59,386 nucleotides of DNA from assembly GCA_017645765.1 (NCBI GenBank), contig JAGCNV010000043.1, positions 1 through 59,386 on the forward strand. The letters run 5' to 3'. This document shows, one piece after another, positions 42,532 through 52,734 of the stretch. A program made the translations under genes and the position numbers. Every line of letters starts with the position of its first letter. Within the stretch, counting starts at the first letter, position 1. The DNA is from a bacterium (GTDB lineage: Bacteria; UBP6; UBA1177). The notes under the pieces are model-generated. The model searched no databases. It saw only the letters and a list, made by a program, of their open reading frames with translations, and was not told the DNA's origin.

Positions 42532-43988
42532 ATTCTGAGAACTTCACCGTATTTCTATCAATGCGGAATATCGTAAGAAAAATCAGGATAGATTTCGACT
42601 ACTACAACGAAAGTATCTCCGCCGAGACAGAAGAAAGAACGCTTGGAGCAGACGACGACATAAGGCGCGAAATAGCGAAATTTTATGAAAAAAGCGGAGC
42701 AAAAACGGAAAAAACGATACAGCGCATAATAATCCCGAAAAGACTTATGAACGCCGCGGTTTTCGGGATAAGCGAAGAAGGGTCCACCAGGTCGGCAAAA
42801 AGGCTCGCATGGTCGAAACTTCTCAATGTAAAGCAGGCATACTCGGCTTCCGACGCATTTTCGACAGTCGACCTGACTGACATAGATTATATAATAATTG
42901 CAGGCGGTTACGACAATTCTATAAACAACAGGCTTAACAGCATGATCGTTTCTCTCGGCAAGAATCCGCAGCTTCTGGAACTAAAACCAGACATTATTTT
43001 CGCGGGTAGCAGGCTTTCGCTGGAAACAGCACGCAAGGAACTTGCCAAACCGGGAATACGCTTTTCTGCACAGCCGAATGTGCTCGAAAACAGCAGCAGC
43101 TATGCCGCAGACGATGAACTTTTACAGCAGAACAGTATTTCAACGCTCCAGCAGATGACGCTTTGGGACGAAATCGAAGACGTGAAGATAAACGACATCG
43201 CATATACAGAAGCTTTGCGCAAAATTTCCGATGTTTTCTGCATGAAACGCTCCGAAACAGTTCTCTCGGCACTGTTTACCGATGACTATTCCCTGCTCAG
43301 TCACGCGGAACGAGGTGCCGGAACAACTTTGTTCAGAAACTATGCCGTTCCTCAGGAAGCAGGAACTCTGACCACAGAGGTCTTCGAGTCGGTTTTCAAC
43401 GATCTTCTAATTGAAAAGCAGACGGTTTTTGACGAAAATTTTCAGCAGAAAAATGTTATGGCCATCGACAACTCGGCAAAAGAAAACATTCTTTTCGAAC
43501 CTGACAGAGTAATAGGGGTAACGCTCACCGACAAAATCGATTTTGATGCTTTTCTCCGCTTTGTTTCCATCCCGGGAGTAACACACGGAACGATATACTT
43601 TCTCTTTGACGACCAGGGCATAATTCTCGCCGGAATGTCGATGTTTATGAAAGGAAAAGGGGCAAACAATTCGTTTCTCAGAGGATTTTTTAACACCACC
43701 GACATAAAAAACGGCTGGATATTCATACCTTACGGCAGATTCAGAAAAGGCGCTCCGGCAATTTTTATAGAAAAACTCGAAAATGACAGAAAAGAGGATA
43801 TCGTGCTCAGGTGGGGCGAATACCGCGTTTTCGAAATAAACCCCGATTCGGTAGTCGAGATCCACACTGCGAAAGGAGTCTTTATGACCAAAAACGACCC
43901 TGAAAGCAACAAGAAGACAATAGGCACGAAAAAGAGCAGGAAGACGCTGATTTTCGACCTTCGGGAAGAGATGCACAAATGGAAGTAA
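42528..43988 (+). CDS. hypothetical protein with MutL(GlmL)-like segments
   Basis: The 486-residue soluble protein has segments that resemble the second half of glutamate-mutase MutL-type ASKHA proteins: DYIIIAGGYDNS (about 120-131), LKPDIIFAGSRLSLETA (about 152-168) and AQPNVLEN (about 184-191). The typical phosphate loops of active ASKHA ATPases are not evident, so it may be a degenerate, non-catalytic member. The C-terminal third has NGWIFIPYGRFRKG and ends in a Lys-rich tail. No glutamate mutase subunits are near; a scaffold or regulatory role in the membrane complex encoded downstream is inferred. Confidence 0.5.
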   Translation: MNSENFTVFLSMRNIVRKIRIDFDYYNESISAETEERTLGADDDIRREIAKFYEKSGAKTEKTIQRIIIPKRLMNAAVFGISEEGSTRSAKRLAWSKLLNVKQAYSASDAFSTVDLTDIDYIIIAGGYDNSINNRLNSMIVSLGKNPQLLELKPDIIFAGSRLSLETARKELAKPGIRFSAQPNVLENSSSYAADDELLQQNSISTLQQMTLWDEIEDVKINDIAYTEALRKISDVFCMKRSETVLSALFTDDYSLLSHAERGAGTTLFRNYAVPQEAGTLTTEVFESVFNDLLIEKQTVFDENFQQKNVMAIDNSAKENILFEPDRVIGVTLTDKIDFDAFLRFVSIPGVTHGTIYFLFDDQGIILAGMSMFMKGKGANNSFLRGFFNTTDIKNGWIFIPYGRFRKGAPAIFIEKLENDRKEDIVLRWGEYRVFEINPDSVVEIHTAKGVFMTKNDPESNKKTIGTKKSRKTLIFDLREEMHKWK

Positions 43989-44710
43989 TGATCGATTTTA
44001 AAATATTTTCGCTTTTCGCGATATTCATGATTTCTCTTCTGCTCCCGAATATTTTCGTCAGAAAATTCCCTTCGAAACTGTCGAGAGAGACGATGCTCCT
44101 GCTTCAGTTCATCAAAACGATGATTGACGAGGACAGCGGAAGGATCGCGGTCAACAGCTCTATTGATTCGAAAGCTCACCCGCTCTTTTCGGCTGCTGCA
44201 AGATTCATAGACGAGATCCTGAAAGAAAGCGATGCCGGAAACAGTGTCAGAACGACTATTCCCGAAGAGTTCGGCGTTATCGCGACACACAGTTCGGAAA
44301 ATGCATCGATTCTTTTCACACCGCTTTCGAACGCCAACAATACATTCTACACAACTATCGAAAAACGCGAGATGAACGCATCGCTGATCCTCAATATTTC
44401 GGACGGATCGGCAATTTCAGACTGGGATGCCTACAATTCCGATTCCGACAAGAAACGGATCGCGCTGTCATGCTCGATAGAAGGACTTCTGATTGACGCA
44501 ATCAACTCGAAAAAGTGTCTGATTTCACTTGAACCGTTTCTGATGAGCGCACAGATCAAGAAGCTGAAAAACAAGCGTACTCTCGAAACTTTCGGGGTAT
44601 ATCTTTTTTTAGCAATAGTTGCTGTTCTGATACTTTTTCTTTCGCTGAGCAGAACTCTGGCACTATACTACCCTTTTTTCGATAAACTCATAAAAACGGT
44701 GAACGGATGA
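43979..44710 (+). CDS. hypothetical membrane protein with two terminal TM segments
   Basis: The 243-residue protein has TM segments near both ends (about 8-25 and 208-230) and a central domain of about 180 residues with no recognised fold. Two starts are possible: ATG 43979, 10 bp inside the preceding gene, or ATG 43988 in the TAATG overlap. The stop overlaps the next start by 4 bp. Tight coupling on both sides suggests it is a subunit of the same complex. Confidence 0.65.
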   Translation: MEVMIDFKIFSLFAIFMISLLLPNIFVRKFPSKLSRETMLLLQFIKTMIDEDSGRIAVNSSIDSKAHPLFSAAARFIDEILKESDAGNSVRTTIPEEFGVIATHSSENASILFTPLSNANNTFYTTIEKREMNASLILNISDGSAISDWDAYNSDSDKKRIALSCSIEGLLIDAINSKKCLISLEPFLMSAQIKKLKNKRTLETFGVYLFLAIVAVLILFLSLSRTLALYYPFFDKLIKTVNG

Positions 44711-46215
44711 AGTTAAAAATAATTCTCATATCGGTTTTCGTCTGCATCGTAGCAGTTTTCGTCATGATCTCGCTGGGTATAGAAAGCGTGTTTCTGACTA
44801 AGGCTGTGCGTTGGACGGAGATCGTCATAGTTCTTTCGTTCTTCGCCGGTCTAATGAAGTTTTTACTCAGAGAGACAGCTTCGATAAAAACATCCTTCCG
44901 TGCTCTCAAAGAGTCGTTCTCATCGCAGAAAACGACCTCGGTCATCAAAGATGTTCTCACTTCTTCCGACGAAAACGCAAAAAAGACGAAACTTCCGGGC
45001 GCAAATTCAGCCGTTCTGGCAAAAAAAGAACGTTCTCAGCATTTAAACCGCCTTTTGAATTCGCTTCTTATCGTCGTTTCAGCCGTTGCGACATTTACTT
45101 TAGGTTTCATAAATCCGGACCAAAGCCGGTATACTTTTGAAAACATCGTGCGGGAGCAGCCCGATTTCCTGACAGAAACAGCCCTTGTTTTTATCGAAAA
45201 CGATCTTTATCTCTCGAAATTTCCTTCGAAAAAAAAGCTGGCTCTCTACATTTCAGCCGATGTTTCGACAGATTTCTTCCCTTCAGAGGAGATGCTCAAG
45301 CAGGCAGATATAACGCTTAAAAACTATCAAAAACTCCTTTCTGAAAACAGGATCACTCCGCCTTATGCAGATTCATCAGATCCAGGAATAACTTTCATAA
45401 ATTCCAACGACATGAAACGCGTCAAAGAAATAAAAGAGAAAGTAAAATCGGCATCAGTCGACATAATTTCAGATATGTTCCCGATTTCTCAGGAACTTAA
45501 GGACTGGTTTGACGCATCAGTTTCGTCTTTGAAGCAGAACGAACTCAAATTCGGTCTGGAAGCAGGTGAAAAGAACCGTTTCGAAGACTTCAAATACAGC
45601 GGAATAAAAATCGACGGAAGCGGAACAGAACTTGAAACATGGATCACCAGAGAAAAGGAACTCCTGCGCACGAAATCGGAAAAACTGAACCAGGAGATGT
45701 TCAGATACAACAATTTTCTTACAAACAGCAGGATATCCGAAATGGCTGCGGAAAAACTTGCCGCTACCGGGTCATCGCCACTTCCGCCGGAAAGCAAAAA
45801 AAGAATAGCGGCGAAATTCCTTGAAACGGGAATCACTACAAGTCCAGAAATAAAAGGATTTATCCGCTGGATATACAGGTACATCTTCGATCCGCTGCTT
45901 TCATCTTTCGTAGCACTCCTGCTGCTCAATATGCTCTCTACGGTTTACAGCCGTTTTTCAGTCAGAAGTTACTCATACTGCGTCATAACAGTTGCCTTCG
46001 TACTGACGATGATCGGTCTCACTGACAAATACTGTATTTTTGCACAGGACCTTCTTTCAAACTGGAACGGTCCGTTCTCGCCAGGCTGGACAATGAATAT
46101 CCTTGCAGTGCCGGTATTCAAGGCATTGGCTATAGGAACGGCAAGCGGACTGCTGTTTTTTACGGCTGAAAACTTCTATACGACTTTTTTTGCAGGCTCA
46201 GGAGATAAAAAATGA
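44707..46215 (+). CDS. hypothetical multi-pass membrane protein
   Basis: The 502-residue protein has N-terminal TM segments (about 5-24 and 38-55), a third at about 118-138, a central soluble domain of about 250 residues rich in Lys/Glu/Ser, and three C-terminal TM segments (about 395-415, 425-443, 462-490). No known domain is recognised. It overlaps both neighbours by 4 bp. The size of the central domain suggests a periplasmic or cytoplasmic platform of the putative complex. Confidence 0.65.
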   Translation: MKLKIILISVFVCIVAVFVMISLGIESVFLTKAVRWTEIVIVLSFFAGLMKFLLRETASIKTSFRALKESFSSQKTTSVIKDVLTSSDENAKKTKLPGANSAVLAKKERSQHLNRLLNSLLIVVSAVATFTLGFINPDQSRYTFENIVREQPDFLTETALVFIENDLYLSKFPSKKKLALYISADVSTDFFPSEEMLKQADITLKNYQKLLSENRITPPYADSSDPGITFINSNDMKRVKEIKEKVKSASVDIISDMFPISQELKDWFDASVSSLKQNELKFGLEAGEKNRFEDFKYSGIKIDGSGTELETWITREKELLRTKSEKLNQEMFRYNNFLTNSRISEMAAEKLAATGSSPLPPESKKRIAAKFLETGITTSPEIKGFIRWIYRYIFDPLLSSFVALLLLNMLSTVYSRFSVRSYSYCVITVAFVLTMIGLTDKYCIFAQDLLSNWNGPFSPGWTMNILAVPVFKALAIGTASGLLFFTAENFYTTFFAGSGDKK

Positions 46216-47102
46216 GGAATTTTTTTAACAATATCTCGACCGGCATTGCAAAAATACCTCAGTGGAGTCTGATATTTCCTATTCTTTTCCTCATGCTGAT
46301 CCATTATTTTGTGATTTTCGACAGAAACACAACCGAAGCAAGACCTGAACTGAACGCCGCGGCAACGGAAAACGAAATGCAGGTTTTCAAGATGGTAAAC
46401 GAACTTCCTCATAATTCAAAAGTCCTGATTCTTGTAAACTACGGTCCCGAATCTAAATACGAACTTGAATCGGCAATGTCGGCACTGATCGGAGTTCTGG
46501 CCGAAAAAAACATCGGAATCGCCTTTGCGACAATGATTCCGAACGGCGTTGAATCGGCTTTCACCGCAGTCGAAAAAAGTATCGAGAACGGAAGTTTCGG
46601 CAAAGAACGCTTCGTTTACGGTCATGAATACACCCATTTGGGATTCATCGTAGGCGGCAATATCGCAACATACCTTATCGCCAACAACTTCGATGAAGTC
46701 AAAGAGCGCGACATCTTCGACAGCAGCACTGATATCCACCAGCCTCTGATGAGCGAAATCGGCACCATTTCCGATTTTTCGGCTGTTTTCGAGTTTTCAT
46801 CGCAGACTTTCGACGGCGTTCCGGGAATAGTCTCTTTTGCAGTAATGCAGAAAGACAAAAACGTGAAAAAAATCGCTTTCTGCTCGTCGGATATGCTTTC
46901 TGCCTACATTCCGTTCAGAGGATCGTTATATCTTGACGGGCTTATCGGCGGTTTTAAGTCGATCGCAGTATTCATCCACGAATTCCAGCCGTCCATGAAT
47001 ATAGAAAGGCAGTATTATATTATGTCTACGATCCTGTTTTACATAATCGGACTCGTGATATTTTCGAACTTGACAGCACTTACAAGAAAAAATAAAAAAT
47101 GA
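46212..47102 (+). CDS. hypothetical membrane-anchored protein with conserved alpha/beta domain
   Basis: The 296-residue protein has a TM segment near the start (about 18-36) and one near the end (about 268-288). The domain between reads as alternating beta and alpha elements: SKVLILVNYGPESKYELESAMSALIGVLAEKNI (about 69-101), FATMIPNGVESAFTAVEKS, and FVYGHEYTHLGFIVGGNIATYLIANN. I recall proteins with the same layout (a VNYGPE-like strand and a YxxLGFxxGG segment) in uncharacterised clusters of Chloroflexi and other phyla, but cannot verify it here. No catalytic motif is evident. Confidence 0.6.
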   Translation: MRNFFNNISTGIAKIPQWSLIFPILFLMLIHYFVIFDRNTTEARPELNAAATENEMQVFKMVNELPHNSKVLILVNYGPESKYELESAMSALIGVLAEKNIGIAFATMIPNGVESAFTAVEKSIENGSFGKERFVYGHEYTHLGFIVGGNIATYLIANNFDEVKERDIFDSSTDIHQPLMSEIGTISDFSAVFEFSSQTFDGVPGIVSFAVMQKDKNVKKIAFCSSDMLSAYIPFRGSLYLDGLIGGFKSIAVFIHEFQPSMNIERQYYIMSTILFYIIGLVIFSNLTALTRKNKK

Positions 47103-47743
47103 ATATTTTCAACGATATAGGAACAATAACGGCTTTAGTGCTCACCCTCGCGGTATTTTCAGGATTTTTCAAACCCAATCCGCTTTACCGTTTTGCAGAG
47201 TCGCTTTTCATAGGCGTTTCCGCAGGCTATTTTGCAGTTATCTGGTATTTTTCGATAATCAAACCTGCCTACAAATCGGCTGTCAGCGGAGATATTCTCA
47301 TACTGATACCGCTTCTGGCCGGTTTACTGCTCTTCATCCCTTCGAACAGCGAAGCAGCCTATTCCAAATTGAGATTTCTTCCGGCGGCATTCATCGTCAT
47401 CGTCACCACGGCGATCAACATTCCGATCTATTTTTCGGCTTTCATTCAGGAAATGATACGCTCTTCTATAATCCCTCTCGTTTCGTTTGACGAAAGCGGG
47501 AATATCCTGATCGATATGACGATAAACGCTGTACTCAGCATCGTATGTATCACGTCGGCAATCATGTTTCTGGTCGCACGCCACAGGAACAACAACCGTT
47601 TTATAAACACAACGGGCGAAATAGGAAGATTCTTCATATTAGTTGCAATAGGCTCTGCTTTTGCTTATACTTTGCTTTCGAGACTTATTCTTTTTATGGG
47701 TAAGATCGAGTTTATTATGAATGCTGTCAAAATGGGATTTTAA
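47099..47743 (+). CDS. hypothetical polytopic membrane protein
   Basis: The 214-residue protein is almost entirely hydrophobic with about six or seven TM segments (GTITALVLTLAVFSGFF, RFAESLFIGVSAGYFAVIWYF, ILILIPLLAGLLLFIP, AAFIVIVTTAINIPIYF and later ones). A polar loop FDESGNILIDMTINAV precedes the sixth segment. It overlaps the previous gene by 4 bp and is the last of the six tightly coupled genes; the S41 protease follows after 26 bp. No transporter family is recognised. Confidence 0.65.
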   Translation: MNIFNDIGTITALVLTLAVFSGFFKPNPLYRFAESLFIGVSAGYFAVIWYFSIIKPAYKSAVSGDILILIPLLAGLLLFIPSNSEAAYSKLRFLPAAFIVIVTTAINIPIYFSAFIQEMIRSSIIPLVSFDESGNILIDMTINAVLSIVCITSAIMFLVARHRNNNRFINTTGEIGRFFILVAIGSAFAYTLLSRLILFMGKIEFIMNAVKMGF

Positions 47744-47769
47744 TAAAAAATAGAGATAAAGGGGGAAAA

Positions 47770-50676
47770 ATGAGAAAGAAATTGGCGCTTGTGCTGGTTT
47801 TGTTTCTGGCGTTCATTCTCAACGCAAGCTTTTTCGGACATAATTCTCGGCTATTAAAAGATATGTCTCTGCAAAAAGGGGAAATAACAGTTTTCGCCCT
47901 CAAAACCGCAGAAAAACGCTATCTTGACAAATCAAAAATCAAAGCCGCAGACCTTCTGACTTATGCTCTGGATGCAGTTCAGGATGCTCTCCCTGAGACG
48001 CTCATCTCTTATGACAAAGAAAAAAAAGTAATAAATCTACAGATTTACAACCAAAAGCACTCTATAAAAGTGAAAAGTCTGCGCGATGTCGTCGATGTAG
48101 CCTACGCATTGAGACCGGTCTATATCCAGCTTGACCAAGAGTACGAACCGGAACCTCCGCTCACGAAAGACGATATAGAATACATCGCGATAAACGGCAT
48201 CCTCAAAAAACTCGATCCCCACTCATATATTTTTACGCCGAAAGATTTTGAAGACTTCGAGAAATCTACAGGCGGCAACTTCGGCGGTCTCGGAATAGTC
48301 GTCGGTATGAACGACAACGGCGAAATCACGGTAATTTCCCCGATGAAGGGAACTCCTGCGACAAAAGCGGGTATCGAGGCAAACGACGTCATCGTCCAGA
48401 TCGACGACACTTCGGCTGTAAACCTCACTCTCGACAAAGCTGTCAGCAAAATGAGAGGCGAACCCGGAACACCGATAACACTCATGATAAGGCGTGAAGG
48501 GGTGCCGGAACTTCTCAAATTCGAAATCGTCCGCGCCGTCATCAAAATCACGTCGGTTTTAGCGGCAATGCCTCAGCCGGGAATCGGATACATCAACCTT
48601 TCAGGGTTTATGGAAAACACCTATTCGACTCTTATCGAAGAGCTTGACGGACTCAAGAAGAAAGGAATGAAGGCACTCGTTCTCGATATGCGCAACAACT
48701 CCGGCGGTCTTCTCTCCCAGGCGATAGCGATAAGCGACATCTTCCTCGACAAAGGAGCTATAGTTGCAACAGTCGAAGACGATGAGGAGATCGAAGTCAA
48801 CTACGCAAAAAAGAGTCGCGGAGATATTCTCGATATTCCGATAATCGTAATGATAAACGAAGGTTCAGCTTCGGCGACCGAAATCGTCACGGCAGCACTC
48901 AAAAAGAACGGCAGAGCGACGGTTCTCGGCAGAAAAAGCTTCGGTAAAGGAAGCGTACAGACGATAATCGGCACTCCCGGCGGCGGCGGAATGAAGCTTA
49001 CGATCGCCGAATATCTCACTCCGGGCAACATTTCGATCCAGTCTGTCGGCATCACGCCTGACATCGAGACAAGAGCAGTTTTCATCCATCCCGACAAAAT
49101 TTCAGTCTTTGATTCCGGAGACAACATCCTGAAGGAAGGCGACCTCGAAGAACACATCGTCAGCCGCTACGCTCCGAAAACAATCGAAAAACCGAGCACG
49201 ACTATCCGTTACTTCAAAGAGTACAAAGATGTCAAAACGATAATCAAGGAACGCCGCGAACAGAAGGACGATGAGTTCAGAAGCGACGAAGAGATCGAAA
49301 TAGCCGTCAAAATCGCGCAGCAGATGACGCAAAACAAGAAAGCTTACGAAAGTTCTCAGGTGATAAAGGATGAAGAGTGGAAAAAAATCCTCGCCAAACT
49401 GCATGAAAACGGCATAAACTGGAAAGAAAAAGTCTCTCTCGCACAGCCGAAAACCGATACTTTGAAGGTCTCAATGCTGAGTGACGGAAAATTCAAAGGC
49501 GGCGAAACGGCGAAATTCACGTTCAAAGCGGAAATTGACGGCGAAATCGAAAACCTTCTCGGCGTTTTCGAGTCTCCGATCAAAAACCTCAGAAGGATAG
49601 AAGTTCCTTTCGGCACTTTCAGCGGCTCGGTCGAGCGAACCGTAAACATAAAACTTCCCGAATCGGTGCAGTGGCAGAAAACAGAAGGAACCATGAAACT
49701 CTATCTCAACGAACCGGAGAAGAAAAAAGAGATAAAAACCGAGAAATTCATGGTCGAAACTACTCCTGTCGAGCAGCCGGAACTTAAATTTGCTATTATG
49801 GCGGCAGAAACCGGCGGAAACCGTGACGGCTTCATCCAGAGCGGAGAATCGGCAGAACTCACCCTCATGATAACTAACGAAGGCAAAGGCGCCGTTCTTG
49901 AAGGAAAGGCGATGCTTATAAACACAAACGATACCGAAGAGATCTTCATCGAAAACGGAACGAATTCCTTCACACTCGAACCCGGAAAATCGATGAGTGC
50001 AAAATTCAAATTCAAGACCGAAATTCCTGCTAAAAAAGAGGATCTGGCGAAGCAGAAACTTTCCATGTCGGTTTACGACTACAAGCTTAAATACAGCGCA
50101 GAGTTCGACATTCCTTTTGCAGATGCTTCGAAATGCACTTTTGAAGAAGCTAAATCGAAAATAACGCTCTCTAAAGGAACCGAACTTTTCAGCGCGTCAG
50201 ACCTTTCGACAAAAATCGGCTCTGTCTCAGCGGAAGGGAACATTGATGCAGCAGGAAAATGCGGAGGCGCGACGCTTCTTGAAAGCGGTCTCTGGGTAAA
50301 AGCGGAAAACACAGCTCCGGCAAAAGGAAAAGCAGCTGCCGCGGTCGAAAACAACTATCCGATAAACATGCCTAAAATAACCTGCGATACGACGCCTCTC
50401 ATAACCGATCAGAAAACGACCAGAATAGAATTTGAGATCAATCCTGAAGAAGTCAAAGACGCTTTTGTTTTCCTCAACGGCAAAAAAGTTTTCTACAAAA
50501 GGATAGAAAAAGATGAAAAGAGCGAAAAAATAGGTGTTGATGTCGAAATGAAGAAAAAATACAACCGCATTTCCATTGCCGTAACGGGTCCCGATACGAA
50601 AACCAAAACCATTTCAAAGTTCATAACGTTTACAAAAGGCGAAGACAAAAACGAAGAAGACGACTACGACGATTAG
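47770..50676 (+). CDS. C-terminal processing protease, S41 family, with long C-terminal extension
   Basis: The 968-residue protein has an N-terminal signal or anchor (about 5-20), a helical region, a PDZ domain (about 165-250, with LGIVVGMNDNGEITVISPMKGTPATKAGIEANDVI) and the S41 core. The catalytic pair lies in INEGSASATEIV (Ser) and GRKSFGKGSVQT (Lys). Ordinary Ctp proteases end near residue 450. Here about 450 more residues follow, with beta-sandwich-like repeats (FKGGETAKFTFKAEIDG, QSGESAELTLMITNEGKGAV) that resemble CARDB/archaeal-type adhesive domains, and an acidic tail. It probably acts in the periplasm and may process products of the membrane operon before it. Confidence 0.88.
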   Translation: MRKKLALVLVLFLAFILNASFFGHNSRLLKDMSLQKGEITVFALKTAEKRYLDKSKIKAADLLTYALDAVQDALPETLISYDKEKKVINLQIYNQKHSIKVKSLRDVVDVAYALRPVYIQLDQEYEPEPPLTKDDIEYIAINGILKKLDPHSYIFTPKDFEDFEKSTGGNFGGLGIVVGMNDNGEITVISPMKGTPATKAGIEANDVIVQIDDTSAVNLTLDKAVSKMRGEPGTPITLMIRREGVPELLKFEIVRAVIKITSVLAAMPQPGIGYINLSGFMENTYSTLIEELDGLKKKGMKALVLDMRNNSGGLLSQAIAISDIFLDKGAIVATVEDDEEIEVNYAKKSRGDILDIPIIVMINEGSASATEIVTAALKKNGRATVLGRKSFGKGSVQTIIGTPGGGGMKLTIAEYLTPGNISIQSVGITPDIETRAVFIHPDKISVFDSGDNILKEGDLEEHIVSRYAPKTIEKPSTTIRYFKEYKDVKTIIKERREQKDDEFRSDEEIEIAVKIAQQMTQNKKAYESSQVIKDEEWKKILAKLHENGINWKEKVSLAQPKTDTLKVSMLSDGKFKGGETAKFTFKAEIDGEIENLLGVFESPIKNLRRIEVPFGTFSGSVERTVNIKLPESVQWQKTEGTMKLYLNEPEKKKEIKTEKFMVETTPVEQPELKFAIMAAETGGNRDGFIQSGESAELTLMITNEGKGAVLEGKAMLINTNDTEEIFIENGTNSFTLEPGKSMSAKFKFKTEIPAKKEDLAKQKLSMSVYDYKLKYSAEFDIPFADASKCTFEEAKSKITLSKGTELFSASDLSTKIGSVSAEGNIDAAGKCGGATLLESGLWVKAENTAPAKGKAAAAVENNYPINMPKITCDTTPLITDQKTTRIEFEINPEEVKDAFVFLNGKKVFYKRIEKDEKSEKIGVDVEMKKKYNRISIAVTGPDTKTKTISKFITFTKGEDKNEEDDYDD

Positions 50677-50773
50677 TTTTCTCTGACTGACAAGCAAAAA
50701 AGACTTTTTTTTATTATTTTTTCAGGTATAATCCGCGCCGTTGATGTTTTTTACACTTTTTAAGGAGGTTTCT

Positions 50774-52579
50774 ATGAAAAAGCTGATTGCATTGTTTGCA
50801 GTTTTGATGCTCTGCTGCTTATTCACAGCTTGCAGCGATGAAGAAGAAGAATCTACAATCAATCCGACAGATCCGACAAATCCGACCGATGAGCCGACAA
50901 ATCCGACGGATAATCCGACAAACCCGACAGATAATCCGACAAATCCGACGGATGATCCGACAAACCCGACAGATCCGACTGAACCGACCGAAGAACCGAC
51001 CGATGATCCAGTAGAAACCTGCATGTGCGGTCCGGACGATCAGGATGACGACGGAGACGGAATCCCGAACGGTGTTGACGGATGTGAAGATCTTGACGGC
51101 GATTCGCTTCCGAACTGCATTGACACAGACAGCGACGGTGACGGTATTCCCGATAATCAGGAATGTCCCGCACAGCCGTGCGTAGACACCGACGGTGACG
51201 GCACTCCCGATTTCCTTGACAGAGACAGCGACAACGACGGTCTTTCCGACAAGAAAGAAAAAGAAAACGGAACCGATCCGCTCAATCATGATACCGACGG
51301 CGACGGCGATGACGATTTGGCTGAAATCGCCTATGCTTCACAAGGTGGCGATGCAGATCCTCTGGACGACAGCAAACACATTCCGGAAGGTATTTTCTAT
51401 GTTGTTCTTCCCTATAACGCTCCGGCGGATGTAACGAGAGTTCTCACTTTCTCGACAAAGATCGAAGCTATCGATGTCGCGATTTTCTTCGACGACTCCG
51501 GCTCGATGGGCGATGAAATCAAAAAACTTAAAGAGGAAGTAAAAGAAAAAGTTGTCGGCGCAATCGCCAATCAGTTTGCAGACAATCCGAACTATGCTTC
51601 TTTCGGTCTTGTAAGATTCGGCTGGGAAAAACCCTTCATTGTTGAACAGACGATGACGACCGATGCAACGGCTGTTCAAGACGCTATCGGAAACCTCAAC
51701 GGCGACCAGGGCAACGAGCTTGCGATTTACGCGATTTACCTTGCTGCAACGGGCGAAGCTTACACGGGCAGCATGCTTCCGTGTGCGATGAACCAGTGCA
51801 AGGATCCTCTGCTTGGCGTTATGCACAGTGCAAAATACAATGTTGCAAAAGCTGACTGCTCAGGTGCAGACAAAATCGGAACGGCAGGCGCACTCTGTAT
51901 TAGAAAAAAATCAATGCCTATTTTCGTCGTAATCACAGACGAAGATTCGGACGACTGCATTCCTTACGGTTCACAGACAACTCTCAGCACTTCCTGCATG
52001 TTTGATGTCGGAACGAAAGAACTTTCAAAAGATCTTGCAATCGCCGGAATGAACGGAATCGGTGCAAAATTCATCGGTATTGATTCAGGTTTCGACGATA
52101 ACGGCAAAAAAACCGATCAGGCAAAAGACTGGTTCACCGGATTTGCACAGGCAACCGGTTCTCTTGACGCAAACGGCAACCCCTTCCTTTATCACACTGA
52201 AAACGCAGACGGAACAGGAATCGGCGGAAACATTACCGATGCAATCAAACAGCTTACGACCTGGATCGACATGGACGTTACGACAGGCAGTATCAGTGAT
52301 GAGGAATGCAACGGCGTTAACGCAGCAGAATTCGTAAAATCATCGAAAACTATAGCTGCTGATCCGCCTGAAGGTGTTGAAGGTCAGACTGAAACAACAT
52401 TCAAATCTGTAAAACAGGGAACCGACGTTACATTTGACGTTCACTTTTACAACGATTTCTGCGTCAACACCACGAACAGTTTCCTCAAATTCAACGCTCA
52501 TGCAACGGTTCTCGGAAACGGTTCATACCTTTCCAGCCACCTCATCAACGTCATCGTTCCTGAAGGAACCACAAAATAA
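50774..52579 (+). CDS. lipoprotein with Pro-Thr-Asp repeats, TSP3 repeats and a VWA domain
   Basis: The 601-residue protein starts at ATG 50774, after AAGGAGGT. The lipobox Cys is at about 20 ([11 protein letters not shown]). NPTD/NPTN repeats follow (about 30-75), then calcium-binding thrombospondin type 3 units ([21 protein letters not shown], about 88-190) and a VWA domain with MIDAS DDSGSM (about 241-246) that extends to about 530. Three or more Cys pairs occur inside the VWA region. It is probably surface exposed and binds partners or matrix through the metal site. A -10 TATAAT lies at 50727-50732, without a recognisable -35. Confidence 0.88.
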   Translation: MKKLIALFAVLMLCCLFTACSDEEEESTINPTDPTNPTDEPTNPTDNPTNPTDNPTNPTDDPTNPTDPTEPTEEPTDDPVETCMCGPDDQDDDGDGIPNGVDGCEDLDGDSLPNCIDTDSDGDGIPDNQECPAQPCVDTDGDGTPDFLDRDSDNDGLSDKKEKENGTDPLNHDTDGDGDDDLAEIAYASQGGDADPLDDSKHIPEGIFYVVLPYNAPADVTRVLTFSTKIEAIDVAIFFDDSGSMGDEIKKLKEEVKEKVVGAIANQFADNPNYASFGLVRFGWEKPFIVEQTMTTDATAVQDAIGNLNGDQGNELAIYAIYLAATGEAYTGSMLPCAMNQCKDPLLGVMHSAKYNVAKADCSGADKIGTAGALCIRKKSMPIFVVITDEDSDDCIPYGSQTTLSTSCMFDVGTKELSKDLAIAGMNGIGAKFIGIDSGFDDNGKKTDQAKDWFTGFAQATGSLDANGNPFLYHTENADGTGIGGNITDAIKQLTTWIDMDVTTGSISDEECNGVNAAEFVKSSKTIAADPPEGVEGQTETTFKSVKQGTDVTFDVHFYNDFCVNTTNSFLKFNAHATVLGNGSYLSSHLINVIVPEGTTK

Positions 52580-52625
52580 TCTGAAAATCCCAGCATTTTC
52601 CTAAAAACATTTCCAAAACATCCCG

Positions 52626-52666
52626 GAGACGCCATAATATTCTGAGACGCCATGATATGACGTCTC
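52626..52666. repeat. GAGACGYCAT direct and inverted repeat
   Basis: GAGACGCCAT occurs at 52626-52635 and 52644-52653, and its inverted form ATGACGTCTC at 52657-52666. The second and third copies make a hairpin with outer GAGACG/CGTCTC arms. It resembles the short GAGACG palindromes dispersed between genes in several bacterial phyla. Confidence 0.6.
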
Positions 52667-52681
52667 TACAACACCGCCGTT

Positions 52682-52734
52682 TCCTAAATTCCCTAAACAC
52701 CTTAAATTCCTTAAATTCCCTAGATTCCCTACAA
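52682..52734. repeat. 9-bp-period microrepeat, left
   Basis: Five 9-bp units are in register: TCCCTAAAC, ACCTTAAAT, TCCTTAAAT, TCCCTAGAT and TCCCTACAA, preceded by an 8-bp TCCTAAAT. The same TCCTTARAY-like unit recurs on the other side of the tRNA at 53029. Confidence 0.75.

Noticed and set aside
42528-43988. Active glutamate mutase activator (GlmL)
   Set aside because: Segments resemble MutL, but the ASKHA phosphate loops are not evident and no mutase subunits are encoded nearby.
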